From the NCBI GenBank assembly GCA_964017195.1, contig OZ024890.1:44889926-44953925 (forward strand): a DNA stretch of 64,000 bases, written 5' to 3'. This document shows, in pieces, positions 8,917 to 17,158 of the stretch; position 1 is the stretch's first letter, and each line of letters opens with the position of its first letter. The position numbers were made by a program, and so were the translations under genes. The notes under the pieces are model-generated. The model was not told where the DNA came from. It ran no database searches and worked only from the letters and a program-made list of their open reading frames with translations. The stretch comes from Siderastrea radians (Eukaryota > Cnidaria > Anthozoa > Scleractinia > Rhizangiidae).

Positions 8917-9227
8917 TGCGTTTGGAACAACACAAACCTTTTTTCAAAGCCTTAGCAGACCAACCCAGTCAAATATCACGACGAAAATTATTGGAACAAG
9001 CCACTAAAGATCAAATCAATATGTTGAGTGAAGTGATTTTAAATCTCTTAAAACGTAATGTGTCGGTGGATCCTAGTCTCATGGCTAGACTTCGCAAACA
9101 TTTTAAGAGAACTACGATTACGTCAACATTCGTTGAAAAAACGACGACAAATGCTAATGGAGCCAAAGGGAATCAATTGTTTCGTGGTTTACATGACTTG
9201 GTCTGCGTATGCTTAAATAGAGGCTAA
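8913..9227 (+). pseudogene. Small conserved Polinton protein, frameshifted near the C terminus
   Basis: The ATG at 8913 overlaps the upstream stop (ATGA). The N-terminal ~60 residues (helical, with an R-R-K-L-L block and VDPSLMARLRKH) are of the kind common in animal Polintons. After a T4 run at 9101-9104 the family-like basic continuation (SLKKRRQ) is found in the +1 frame and stops at 9214-9216, while the original frame runs on to 9227 with unlikely sequence. I read this as a single +1 frameshift. The function is unknown; homologues sit among late or structural genes. Confidence 0.6.
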
Positions 9228-9291
9228 GTTTGTTTTGATTCATTGCGCTTTTAAAAAGCTAAGCAAACGGAGTTTGAAAGACTACAATAAG

Positions 9292-9765
9292 ATGGAGGGA
9301 TTTTACAAAGTACCTGCTAAAGTGTGGGAGGAACTGATTGACACGTATCGTGATCAAATAACCGATAATACTCAATTAACCAAAGCGGCAAAATTGGCCG
9401 CCGAAAAAAATTTATGGTTAGCTTCAGGCTACCCACCCTCGATCATCAATGCCAACATTAAACCCTTGTCGAGAGAATTGGGCCATTTAACCAAACGTTT
9501 AAGGGAGGAAGGAGAAGATGAAGGAGAACCTACCCCTGCCAGGATTATAAAAGCAAGTCCGAAAACCCCTAAAGTGCCCAAAACCAAACCTAAAGCCAGT
9601 ACAAGAAGACGACTGCTTCCGACCCGACCCGACGAAACTAACCCTAAACCCAAGAAACGAAAACGGCAAACCGAAGTCGAAAAGTTACAACCCAGACCAG
9701 GATGGGAAGAATGGGGCGCCGGACGAAAACTAAGAAGGCAATTGGAGTACGACGAAGACGTATGA
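9292..9765 (+). CDS. Basic structural/core-like Polinton protein
   Basis: 157 aa from the ATG at 9292 (MEGFYKVP); upstream in-frame codons to 9235 have no ATG. A helical N-terminal half is followed by a long proline/lysine/arginine-rich linker (about residues 85-135, including TRRRLLPTRP and PKKRKRQ, a likely nuclear localisation signal) and a conserved-looking tail PGWEEWGAGRKLRRQLEYDE. Long basic linkers with a tryptophan-rich tail recur in animal Polintons, so a DNA-binding core or minor virion role is likely but not shown. The stop overlaps the PLA2 gene start (ATGA, 9762-9765). Confidence 0.65.
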   Translation: MEGFYKVPAKVWEELIDTYRDQITDNTQLTKAAKLAAEKNLWLASGYPPSIINANIKPLSRELGHLTKRLREEGEDEGEPTPARIIKASPKTPKVPKTKPKASTRRRLLPTRPDETNPKPKKRKRQTEVEKLQPRPGWEEWGAGRKLRRQLEYDEDV

Positions 9766-10076
9766 AAGGAGGAGCATTTAATGTGCAAAAAGCTTTAGCC
9801 AAAACAGGGATTGAATTTCACTGGCCTGGTTATCAATATTTAGGACCCGGGACCAAATTGAAGAAACGTTTAGCTAGAGGAGACCCAGGGATTAATCCTT
9901 AAGATAAAATTGCTAAACAACATGATATCAATTATGATAAAGCCAAGAATTTGAAGGAGAAATGGAAAGCCGATACGAAAATGATTAAAGCCATTGATGC
10001 TTTACCCGGGAAGAAAACGGTACCCGAAAAAATTGTCAAACGTATCATGCAAGCCAAAAAGAAAATAAAACTTTGA
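9762..10076 (+). pseudogene. Parvovirus-VP1-like phospholipase A2 gene with in-frame stop
   Basis: Starting MKGGA at 9762, the frame carries the PLA2 calcium-loop signature PGYQYLGPG at about residues 22-30, followed by a G-D-P-G-I-N-P block. A TAA at 9900-9902 then interrupts it. The same frame continues past the stop with the catalytic HD motif (KQHDINYDKA) and stays open to TGA 10,074-10,076. Secreted-type PLA2 domains of this form are used by parvoviruses to breach endosomal membranes, and have been reported in adintovirus-like elements. The stop separates the calcium loop from the catalytic histidine, so the copy should be inactive. The N-terminal M-K-G-G-A is a possible protease site. 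Confidence 0.85.
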
Positions 10077-10353
10077 TTTAAAACCCACAATGAGTTTATT
10101 CTGCCTGAAAAACTTAATTACATGTTTACCCTAATGGTTTCTAAACCTAAGTCTATTTACACTTTTTTCTATTTACAAAGGAATGGGTCGAATACCCCTA
10201 ACTATACATGACATTTTTAAACTAATCTAAAAAGACCCTAGTGGTCCTTCCTGGAAGTCCTTCTTCCATGTCTACCAACGAGTCGTCTTTTCCGTAAATT
10301 TAAAGTTCCATTTCCGTAAAGTTAAAGTTCCATTTCCGTAAAGTTCCGTAAAG
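10077..10353. other. Convergent intergenic gap with short tandem repeats
   Basis: This is the gap between the 3' ends of the PLA2 gene (+) and PolB (-). The left part shows nothing recognisable. From 10,290 to 10,365 there are three copies of a 22-bp unit beginning TCCGTAAAGTTAAAG plus a 10-bp partial copy; the last copy runs into the PolB stop codon. This may be a bidirectional termination region. Confidence 0.5.
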
Positions 10354-13300
10354 TTAAAGTTCCATCAACATGTTAATATCCAGTTCCTTCGCAGCATCCG
10401 TCTCCATGTCCCCATAACCGTAAGGGTAGGTGTAGAAAGTGTCAGGGTCGACCACACGTTTGTCAAATACAAGCTGATACTTCTTTTCTTCTTGGACTGT
10501 TTTGAGTTCAAAGCGACGGGTATCACGCACAATTTTGTTGCTACGCCTGATCGGGTATTGGCGTCGGGTCACTCGACCCGTGACAGGGTCATGCTGCGGT
10601 TTTTGAATTTCATCAATGACATTGTTCCTTAACACGGTGTAATTCAACTGCTGGGCACCTTCTGCATTCAAGTTAAACCCCTTAACCTTACACTCTTTCT
10701 TTCCATTGTCGAGAACATATCCGTAGTTTTTTGGCCCAGCAGAAGCGAATTCTACAATGTGCCGGAACTGTTTAGCTTTCTTATCATAGAGTTCATCCGT
10801 CAGTTGTCCAAGATAATCTCCTGTTTGGGGACGGTAGTGGGAAGGTTCTTCCTCGTCGATCACCAGTAGCACAAATCGGTATCGTAATACAGAATTTGCT
10901 GACCTCCTTTCTCGAGTTCCTGGTCCAGCTTCAGTCGGGCATAGCAGGTTGTAAAGGCGGCAATAAAGATGTTACACTTGCCGTTAATTTCGACATCTTC
11001 CTCTCGCATCGTATAGAATACATCCCCAGCATCTTCGTTGATTTCGTTCGGGTTCTGGTGGTCTGGTAGTAGCTGAATCTTCTGAATCACGTACTTGTCA
11101 CTTTCTAGGAATTCATGGAAGTCTTGGGGATTGGTGAAATGGGCAACCTGTGTTTTATTGGGACGTTGACCGAACTTGCCCGACATAGAATTCAACATTA
11201 ACTTGGCAAGCTGACGTAGTCCTTTGTTTTCTCCCTTGTCTAACTCTGCGGCAGATAATTCGATCCCCTCCAAGCGTTTGAACTCAGCTAAAAACTGATT
11301 TTTCTTCTCCTCGGTGTCGCACCATTTAGGCCAGCCACTTGCCTCCATTTTAATTTTGTACCATTGATTAATGTAAGGAGCAAATAGACCTTCTCGCTGT
11401 TGATCTTCGGGAAAATGGTACACTTCGATGATCTGAATGATGTCGTATCCCTGACGTTTGGCTTCCTGAAGTTCGGGGGTACACCAGGTCCCTTCAAATT
11501 GGCGTTCGTGGTCACTGTGGGGGCACTCACAACTGCGTTCTAGTAAAGGCTGATCTAACTGCATGGCTGCACATTTCACACAAAGTGGGAACAGTAGCTT
11601 TCCATTGACGCGGACGGGTAGGACTGGATGGTACAAATGACGAGGTGCGCGAACAATACATTTAGCCACACCAAAGTAGTCGTCGATCTCTTGGTTTTCA
11701 GGGTTCAGCATGACTTGAGGATGCTTAATAGGATACGTCTGGTATTTGTTGACCCAGGGATACAAACTTGTAAAATCATAGTACTTAATCTTTTCAGTGT
11801 AACTGCAACGATGGTACAATTTGGCGGCGTTAGTTCGCCCACCAAAAAAGGCTTCACGAGGGTTAAGGCGCTCTGTCAGGTTTAGGTTCTTCACAAACGC
11901 AGCACAGTCCGGGTGATCTTGCTTGTACTGCTCCCACTCGCAACCCCACATCTCCACGACAGTCAATCCCACACTCTTCAACTTGCCCACTTTTTCTTTA
12001 GTCACTTCACGAACCTCCCACATCTGACGGTTATCCAATCGTGTGTGTCGTTCAGTCCGATTCGGATAGCAGTTCATACAACCATGAAAGTAGCACCCTT
12101 GGTATTCATAGACCGTTTTCGTTTTTTCACAGTACCCATCTACTTTTCCCACGTACTGTATGGTCTTCTCACCACCGTTCCCGGCATGTTGGAGGTAATA
12201 GGTACGTTCTTGCGGTGGGACTTGCATAGCATCGTCAAATTCTTGTTCAGCTTCCGTGTACTCTTGTCTTTTACAGTGTTCAAGCCAGAGGAGCCATTCC
12301 ATAGCCTCCTTACTTTGATTTCCACGCTGACCGCTCCACCCGTACGCCGGTTCGGAGGTGATGGTTTCGTTTTCTGTGCGATTAATCATGTCTCGATTGC
12401 AGGCACTTGCTATCGTAATGTGCTCGAATGGATTGAATCCTGCAATGTTCTGGTCTTGAATTTTGGTCTTGGCTTGGAAGAGTCGCTGAAACATTTGACA
12501 ACCTTCTCTTAAAATCGTGACATCCATGCTGCAGTATTCCTTAATGTCTCTACGAAAGTCAAACACTGCGTTCTTGCTAACTTGGTCGTCGTACCACTTG
12601 TCAAAATTGGCTCGTTCGTCTAACGACATGGTTTGCGGCATGTAATCGCTTTTCGGTGGAAGAGGTCCTACGTAGTCTTCATTCTCTCTGCGGTTAAATA
12701 AATGGGGAAAATAACCTTTGGCGTAGAACGCTTCCACTTCATTACCATCAGCATCTTGCTCAGTGTACTTTCACCCAAACGTGCTAGGGAAGGCCTTGAG
12801 GGGCATCGCGAAGAAATTAAGGGAATCAATAAACCGTATGTCGAAATGTTCAAGTTCTATGATCTTGGCGCCGTTACGGATCTGGGTCAGTTGTTTGCCA
12901 TCCCGATACATTTCTCTGATGATAAAATACCCGTCATAAGCCTGGCGATTATGGGCTATCACAATGAGGCGACGTTGTTTCGTTTCCGTGGGTTCTTTGA
13001 GATCCTTAATAAATTGTTCGACACAGTCATCACCCCATAGAATAATTTCATTGCCTTGATAAATGAGTAAGTTAGCCTCGTGAGTGCCGGTTTCTTGCCG
13101 CGCTTCAATGTCAAGCCAAATGTGAATGGGTGGTTCCCGATCTTTAGGGTTGTCGCTGTCTGGGTTTCTACCCGCCATTTCGCCTTCCATTTCTTGGATC
13201 AATTCTTCAGCCAGATCGACAGGCTCGGTGTCTGAGTCGGGGTCAGCTTCGGCGGCTTCAGCTGCTTTCTTTCGACGTTTAGCGTCTTTTTTGGCAAGGG

Positions 13301-14795
13301 CTGCTGCTTTTCGTTTCTCCCGTACTTGTCCTGCAGATTCAATGTAGCATCGGTGATCTTCTAACTTGACATAGTCCTTGCAGGTAGGGCATGAGGCAAA
13401 GCCACACTGATGGCTCTGGATGTCCTGTTTGCTGCGATTAAGTTTTTTGCAGTGTTTACAGCGACGGATGTTGAAGCAGAGACAGTCTTGAGGTTTGAGT
13501 TCGCCTGAGATAGAATACTTCAGATGGTTTTCATAACAAACTTCACCATGAAAGTAACGTCCACAAGCAGTACATTTCTTCTGTGGTTTCAAACCCTGCG
13601 GTTGACTTTCCAGAAATCCCGGACACTCTTGTCGTCGACAGCAGAGGCAGAATTTGGTGTTCTCGGCGGAGGGGCATCGATGCTGTCCTTCGTGGTTGTG
13701 CCCCTGGAGACAATAGTTGCAGACATGATCGGTTTGTCGATAACCTTTGAGACTGCTACACGCATGGTAATGGTCATCCACGTGGACGATGATAATAGGT
13801 TTCTTGTCTTTGTCGTAGGGGGTGAAGGCGACGGCTTCGTGTCCTCGTCCTGTGTAAATACAAGTCAGGCGGTACTGTGGCAAAGCGGCTTGGAACTGTT
13901 TTAACTCGTCAGCACCGACGGCGACATTGAGGGGAACTTGAGCTTGTTGCTGTAAGGTTTGGGCAGCTGTTTTTTTATGTAGGTCGCTTGAACGGTGGTC
14001 GTGTTTGGTCAGTTTTCTTCTTTGGGGATGGTTCGCAGGATAGTCGACGGTGGCTTTGGCAGCCACAATAGCTCGGGCTGCGCACAGGTTGTCTTCTCGG
14101 TTTTTAATGAGAATAACAGATTTGTTTTGGATAAGAAAGTCATCGATCCCCTTGTAGGTGACCTTCTTACGACGATAACGACGACCACGGACTTGACGGA
14201 TGGCAGGGGCGACGGTCGTAATTTCCATATGGAAGCTATCATTCATCTGGAAGTCTTCATTGCTGTTTAGCGTGTCTTGTAGATTTTGGAAGATGGTGTC
14301 GACGCGTTCGGGGTTGTTCCGCCACTGCCCCACAGTGAGTCCGTTGCTTCGGTAGGTTCCAGCAGCCAGACGGTCGCTGAACAAATCAAAAAACAAACGG
14401 TGGTTGTCTGGGATGCGGTCATTGTTAAGAACTTGCTCCACAGATCGCTGCATGGCGTCGCGGATAGCTGGAGCGATGCGATCGATGACATTCCCTTCTT
14501 GTCTTAGATTGACGCTGTAATTCCGTTCTTGAATACCATAACGACGGTTGGTTTGACTTTGAAGAGGTTGAAGATCAAACACGAAACGTCCCTGAGCATT
14601 AGGATCGATTTGATCTCCTGATTGTTCGATTAAATGACGCTGATACTCCCTCTGATTGTCACGAGCCCCCTCGTAGATTTGATTCAATTCGAAAATGTCC
14701 ATGGCTGCGTTCAGTAGATCATCTTCACTCAAACTCGAGGAATCGTCTTCATGGATTTCCATAGCGCGGATCAACTCTTCATCGGACGTACTCAT
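10354..14795 (-). pseudogene. Protein-primed family-B DNA polymerase, broken by one nonsense and one frameshift
   Basis: About 1,480 codons from ATG 14,795. N-terminal part (674 aa): a possible cysteine-protease-like patch (EDNLC, C238; VHVDDHYH, H338-344), a Cys/His zinc-binding cluster (about 359-483), a basic alanine-rich linker, then Exo I (D562, E564) and Exo II (AHNRQAYD). An in-frame TGA at 12,771-12,773 interrupts it. The second part carries Exo III (YCSMD), an endonuclease-like insert (VDGY, YEYQGC, FHGC), Pol motif A (DFTSLYPW), motif B (KLMLNSMSGKFG) and motif C (YYDTD). Straight after DTD the frame shifts (~10,868), with the rest in 10,354-10,872. All replicase motifs are visible but the reading frame is not continuous. 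DNA_pol_B_2-type enzymes replicate linear DNA from a terminal protein. Confidence 0.93.
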
Positions 14796-14850
14796 ACTCT
14801 TAAATTAAGAAAAAATCAGGTATAAGTATACCATCATTTTTCACCTATCT

Positions 14851-14959
14851 AAAAACAGATCGTACTGACATAGCGCTTGTTTTCAAACCATTGTTTGTTT
14901 TTTCGAGTGTTCGATTCGTTCTTTCACATCGTTTCGCTTACATGGTACGATCTGTTTTT
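14851..14959. repeat. 15-bp perfect inverted repeat with 79-bp spacer
   Basis: AAAAACAGATCGTAC at 14,851-14,865 and its exact reverse complement at 14,945-14,959, upstream of PolB. It could be a binding site pair or a cruciform. Confidence 0.8.
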
Positions 14960-15026
14960 ACTCTACTTAAGACTTTGGAAAAATCAGGTTGTTTTCTAAA
15001 AAGAAAGGAAGAGATCAGAGTTTTCA

Positions 15027-15155
15027 GTGACTGTTGCTTACAATACGAACACACTTCACGTGGCTGTTGTTAAAAAAAGCGAACACGCAAAATAGCGGCT
15101 GTTGCCTTTAAAACGAACACACTTTAGGTGACTGTTGATTGTAAGCGAACACACG
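15027..15155. repeat. Four degenerate tandem repeats of about 34 bp
   Basis: Units start at 15,027, 15,060, 15,095 and 15,128. Each has a G-x-G-G/A-C-T/C-GTTG head and a CGAACAC tail. The even spacing (33-35 bp) suggests iterons or a promoter array for PolB. Confidence 0.75.
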
Positions 15156-15538
15156 CGCCCTCTTAATCTTTACCTTTCCAAGAAAACACAGTAACCAATT
15201 TGTCTAGTAGACAAGGAAAAGGATACTTACGGTTTGTGTCCTGATGCGAGGCTGACAACTTTTTTACTTGTCTTGATGCTTGTGATTGTTGAAGAACAGA
15301 GGTTCGTCTTGACTGAAACGTTTGGGTTTGAAATGACTGAAAACGGGGGCTTTTTATAGTATCTCTTAGTTTCGAGTCTGCGCGCGCACTAACAAACCAC
15401 TTGTGACGTGACATTGAATAGAATTATAGAATTGGGTGCAGCTGTATTGAATTGGGTGCAGTCTTATTGTGACGTCTAGCGGGCGTGTTTCGGCTTGCCC
15501 ACCTGATTAACATTTAGATTGGTTTCTTTAGAACAGCG

Positions 15539-16069
15539 ATGGATCAAGTCGGGTTGATTTTGGATATCGATGGATTTCGTTTAAGTTCAGGTCAATTTTT
15601 GGTACGAGAATTAGGCTGGTGTACTATTAAGGGTGAAAACGACAGTCAACATTTTTATTCCCCGTTGAGATACAAAGATCTGAGTTACAAAGATCGGCGA
15701 ACCGTCAATTACATCTACCGCCATGTTCGCGGGTTACGCTTCGAAGCTAATTACCGCGAAGCCGCCTTACCGCAAAGAGATGTGGTGGGTGTGATTCGGG
15801 CGCTTTACAAAGGCGGTATCATTGCTTACAAAGGAGGTCAAATTGAAAAAGAACTCTTAGACAAACTGGGTTTACCCTCTGTCAATTTAGAAGACTTTGG
15901 ATGTCCTAAAGCAGATAAACTTTGGTCTAGCCATTACCCGCCAGGAAAATCATGCGGACATCATAAAATAGACACGATGAAGTTTATTCATTGCCCGAAA
16001 CAGGAAACGTTTTTATTTTTTCAATGGTTAAAAGAAACCGCTACAAACAAAAACGAAGCGGTTGATTAA
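15539..16069 (+). CDS. Right-end conserved protein of unknown function, possibly nuclease-like
   Basis: 176 aa from ATG 15,539. It begins with a strand-turn segment rich in acidic residues (LILDIDGFRL, then VRELGW), continues with RRTVNYIYRHVRGLRF and KGGIIAYKGG, and ends with a Cys/His-rich part (FGCPKADKL, CGHHKI, HCPKQETFLFFQWL). The D-x-D then E pattern, the conserved later K-G-G, D and CxHH features and the size recall a family of RNase-H/DEDD-like orphan proteins seen in animal genomes; I hold this only as a possibility. It lies divergent to PolB and upstream of the second MAGC gene, and is intact. Confidence 0.65.
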   Translation: MDQVGLILDIDGFRLSSGQFLVRELGWCTIKGENDSQHFYSPLRYKDLSYKDRRTVNYIYRHVRGLRFEANYREAALPQRDVVGVIRALYKGGIIAYKGGQIEKELLDKLGLPSVNLEDFGCPKADKLWSSHYPPGKSCGHHKIDTMKFIHCPKQETFLFFQWLKETATNKNEAVD

Positions 16070-16101
16070 AAATACATTCATTTCAAACTCGATATCAAAA
16101 C

Positions 16102-16377
16102 ATGGCAGGTTGTATTCTCTATTTCTCGTCGAAGTTGACCGATTGGTTTTTATACGAATTCCACTTATCTCTGTGTAAGCAGTTGTATGATGGTACTGAG
16201 TTATCGGAACCTATCGACAACCCGATACAAGTCTTTGAACATTGTCTAATGAATTTGGGGCGCTGGATTGTGTTTATGGTCTGGTTGGAAACATGTCCGA
16301 ACGCCTTTGCCGCTTTTCAAGAAATAAGACGACAGTACCCGCTTCCCTCGCTGACAACGCTGATGGATTTACTATAA
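16102..16377 (+). CDS. Small MAGC-family protein of unknown function (copy 2)
   Basis: 91 aa, paralogous to the protein at 861-1148. It shares the MAGC start, a DNPIQVFE block, a GRWIVFMVWLE segment and a closing FQEI-P stretch. It begins 33 bp after the orphan gene's stop and is followed by two short stem-loops (16,383-16,415). No domain is recognised. Small size, hydrophobic-aromatic pattern and placement at the element's end suggest an accessory, host-interacting role, which is inference. Confidence 0.65.
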   Translation: MAGCILYFSSKLTDWFLYEFHLSLCKQLYDGTELSEPIDNPIQVFEHCLMNLGRWIVFMVWLETCPNAFAAFQEIRRQYPLPSLTTLMDLL

Positions 16378-16382
16378 ACATA

Positions 16383-16415
16383 GCAAACTAATTGTTTGCG
16401 GTTCCTTTAGGAACC
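16383..16415 (+). terminator. Two adjacent short stem-loops after the last gene
   Basis: GCAAAC-TAATT-GTTTGC at 16,383-16,399 directly abuts GGTTCC-TTTA-GGAACC at 16,400-16,415. Both are perfect 6-bp stems, 5 bp past the stop codon. They may act in RNA 3'-end formation or be remnants of the hairpin repeats; function is not shown. Confidence 0.4.
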
Positions 16416-16490
16416 ATCAAATCTTACAAAAGTTTATGATCAATAGGTAATAATAAAGTGAGAAATAAAATTGGTTTGTTTATATTTTTC

Positions 16491-16745
16491 CTTAGAAGCT
16501 TGGCTTTTGTTTATATCTTTCGACTGTTTCCTCAGGGTCCGCTTTTGTTTATATTTTTCGACTGTTTCCTCAGGGTCCGCTTTTGTTTATATTATTCGAC
16601 TGTTTCCTCAGGGTCCGCTTTTTGTTTTGGTTTTTTCCCTAGAAGCTTTGCTTCGCAACAAAGAAATTTCCTCAGGGTCCGCCTCCAACTAGAAGCTTTG
16701 CTTCGTAAGAAAGAAATTTTCTTAGAAGCTTGACTTCGTAAGTAA
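16491..16745. repeat. Right-terminal tandem repeats and hairpin copies
   Basis: CCTCAGGGTCCGC recurs at 16,530, 16,568, 16,606 and 16,670, the first three exactly 38 bp apart within a unit containing TTTTGTTTATAT and CGACTGTTT. Between and after them come copies of the CTAGAAGCTTTGCTTCG hairpin at 16,639, 16,689 and a variant at 16,721. Polinton terminal inverted repeats often hold subterminal tandem repeats, so this may be part of the right TIR; the left TIR is not in the window to compare. Confidence 0.6.
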
Positions 16746-17158
16746 GAAAGAATACCACAAGGTCAAGAACAACAATGAAAAGTCAAATATAAGAGATTAT
16801 TTTTTTCTCAGCACGTGAGCGGGCAAGATGAACCAAATCCTGCAATCTGATTGGTTCCGGGAGCGGGCGGAATTTTCCGATCTTGACCGCGGTCAACGGA
16901 ACGGAACGACAAACATTTGAGTAAATCGAGCAGGAGTTAGCTACATGTATCGAAATTTGGGAAAATAAAGGGGTTTCTTTTAGTTATATTGCTTCCTGTG
17001 ATTTCTGAGTTTTAACAGAGTAAAAAAGCGTATTTTGCTGCTCTGGTGTCACAAACGGCTTCGTTTCATGGTTCATTTTACGCGCGCTTGCAAAACGTTG
17101 CTTTTCGAAAACAACAAGACACGTTTAACTTTTGAAAAACAACAAGAAAAAAATAAAA
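16746..17158. other. Flanking DNA without recognised gene
   Basis: AT-rich, with a moderately GC-rich patch (about 16,810-16,900, containing GAGCGGGC twice) that could be host or element sequence. No open frame worth calling; the exact element/host junction may lie here. Confidence 0.3.

Larger units (their letters stand above)
14796..15538. promoter_or_regulatory. Divergent control region between PolB and the right-end genes
   Basis: A 743-bp gene-free stretch with several structures. GGTATA-AG-TATACC at 14,819-14,832 lies 24 bp upstream of the PolB ATG and could serve as a TATA-type element. A 15-bp perfect inverted repeat AAAAACAGATCGTAC occurs at 14,851-14,865 and 14,945-14,959. Four tandem repeats lie at 15,027-15,155. 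A TATA-like TTTTTATAG lies near 15,351 for the plus-strand gene, and GAATTGGGTGCAG is duplicated near 15,427 and 15,449. This is the only long intergenic space in the element, so promoters or a replication control site are likely here. Confidence 0.5.
1..16745. mobile_element. Endogenous Polinton/Maverick (adintovirus-like) element, left end outside window
   Basis: The full Polinton core set is present: chromodomain integrase, protein-primed PolB, adenovirus-type protease, A32/FtsK packaging ATPase, double-jelly-roll-type capsid and penton-like genes. Genes are packed end to end, many overlapping by a few bases, quite unlike the gene-poor DNA to the right. The left boundary and its terminal repeat are not in the window. 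The right boundary is not certain; I place it near 16,745 because the hairpin repeats ending in TTCGTAAGA, found inside the element near 6.4 and 7.1 kb, recur up to there. Several genes are broken (see entries), so this copy looks defective. A 6-bp target duplication cannot be checked. Confidence 0.93.

Noticed and set aside
11628..14507. Plus-strand frames opposite PolB
   Set aside because: They are antisense shadows of the polymerase gene with no domain of their own.
15163..15414. 83-aa minus-strand frame upstream of PolB
   Set aside because: It lies in the repeat- and promoter-like region, has serine/glutamine-rich low-complexity composition, and shows no domain or family resemblance.
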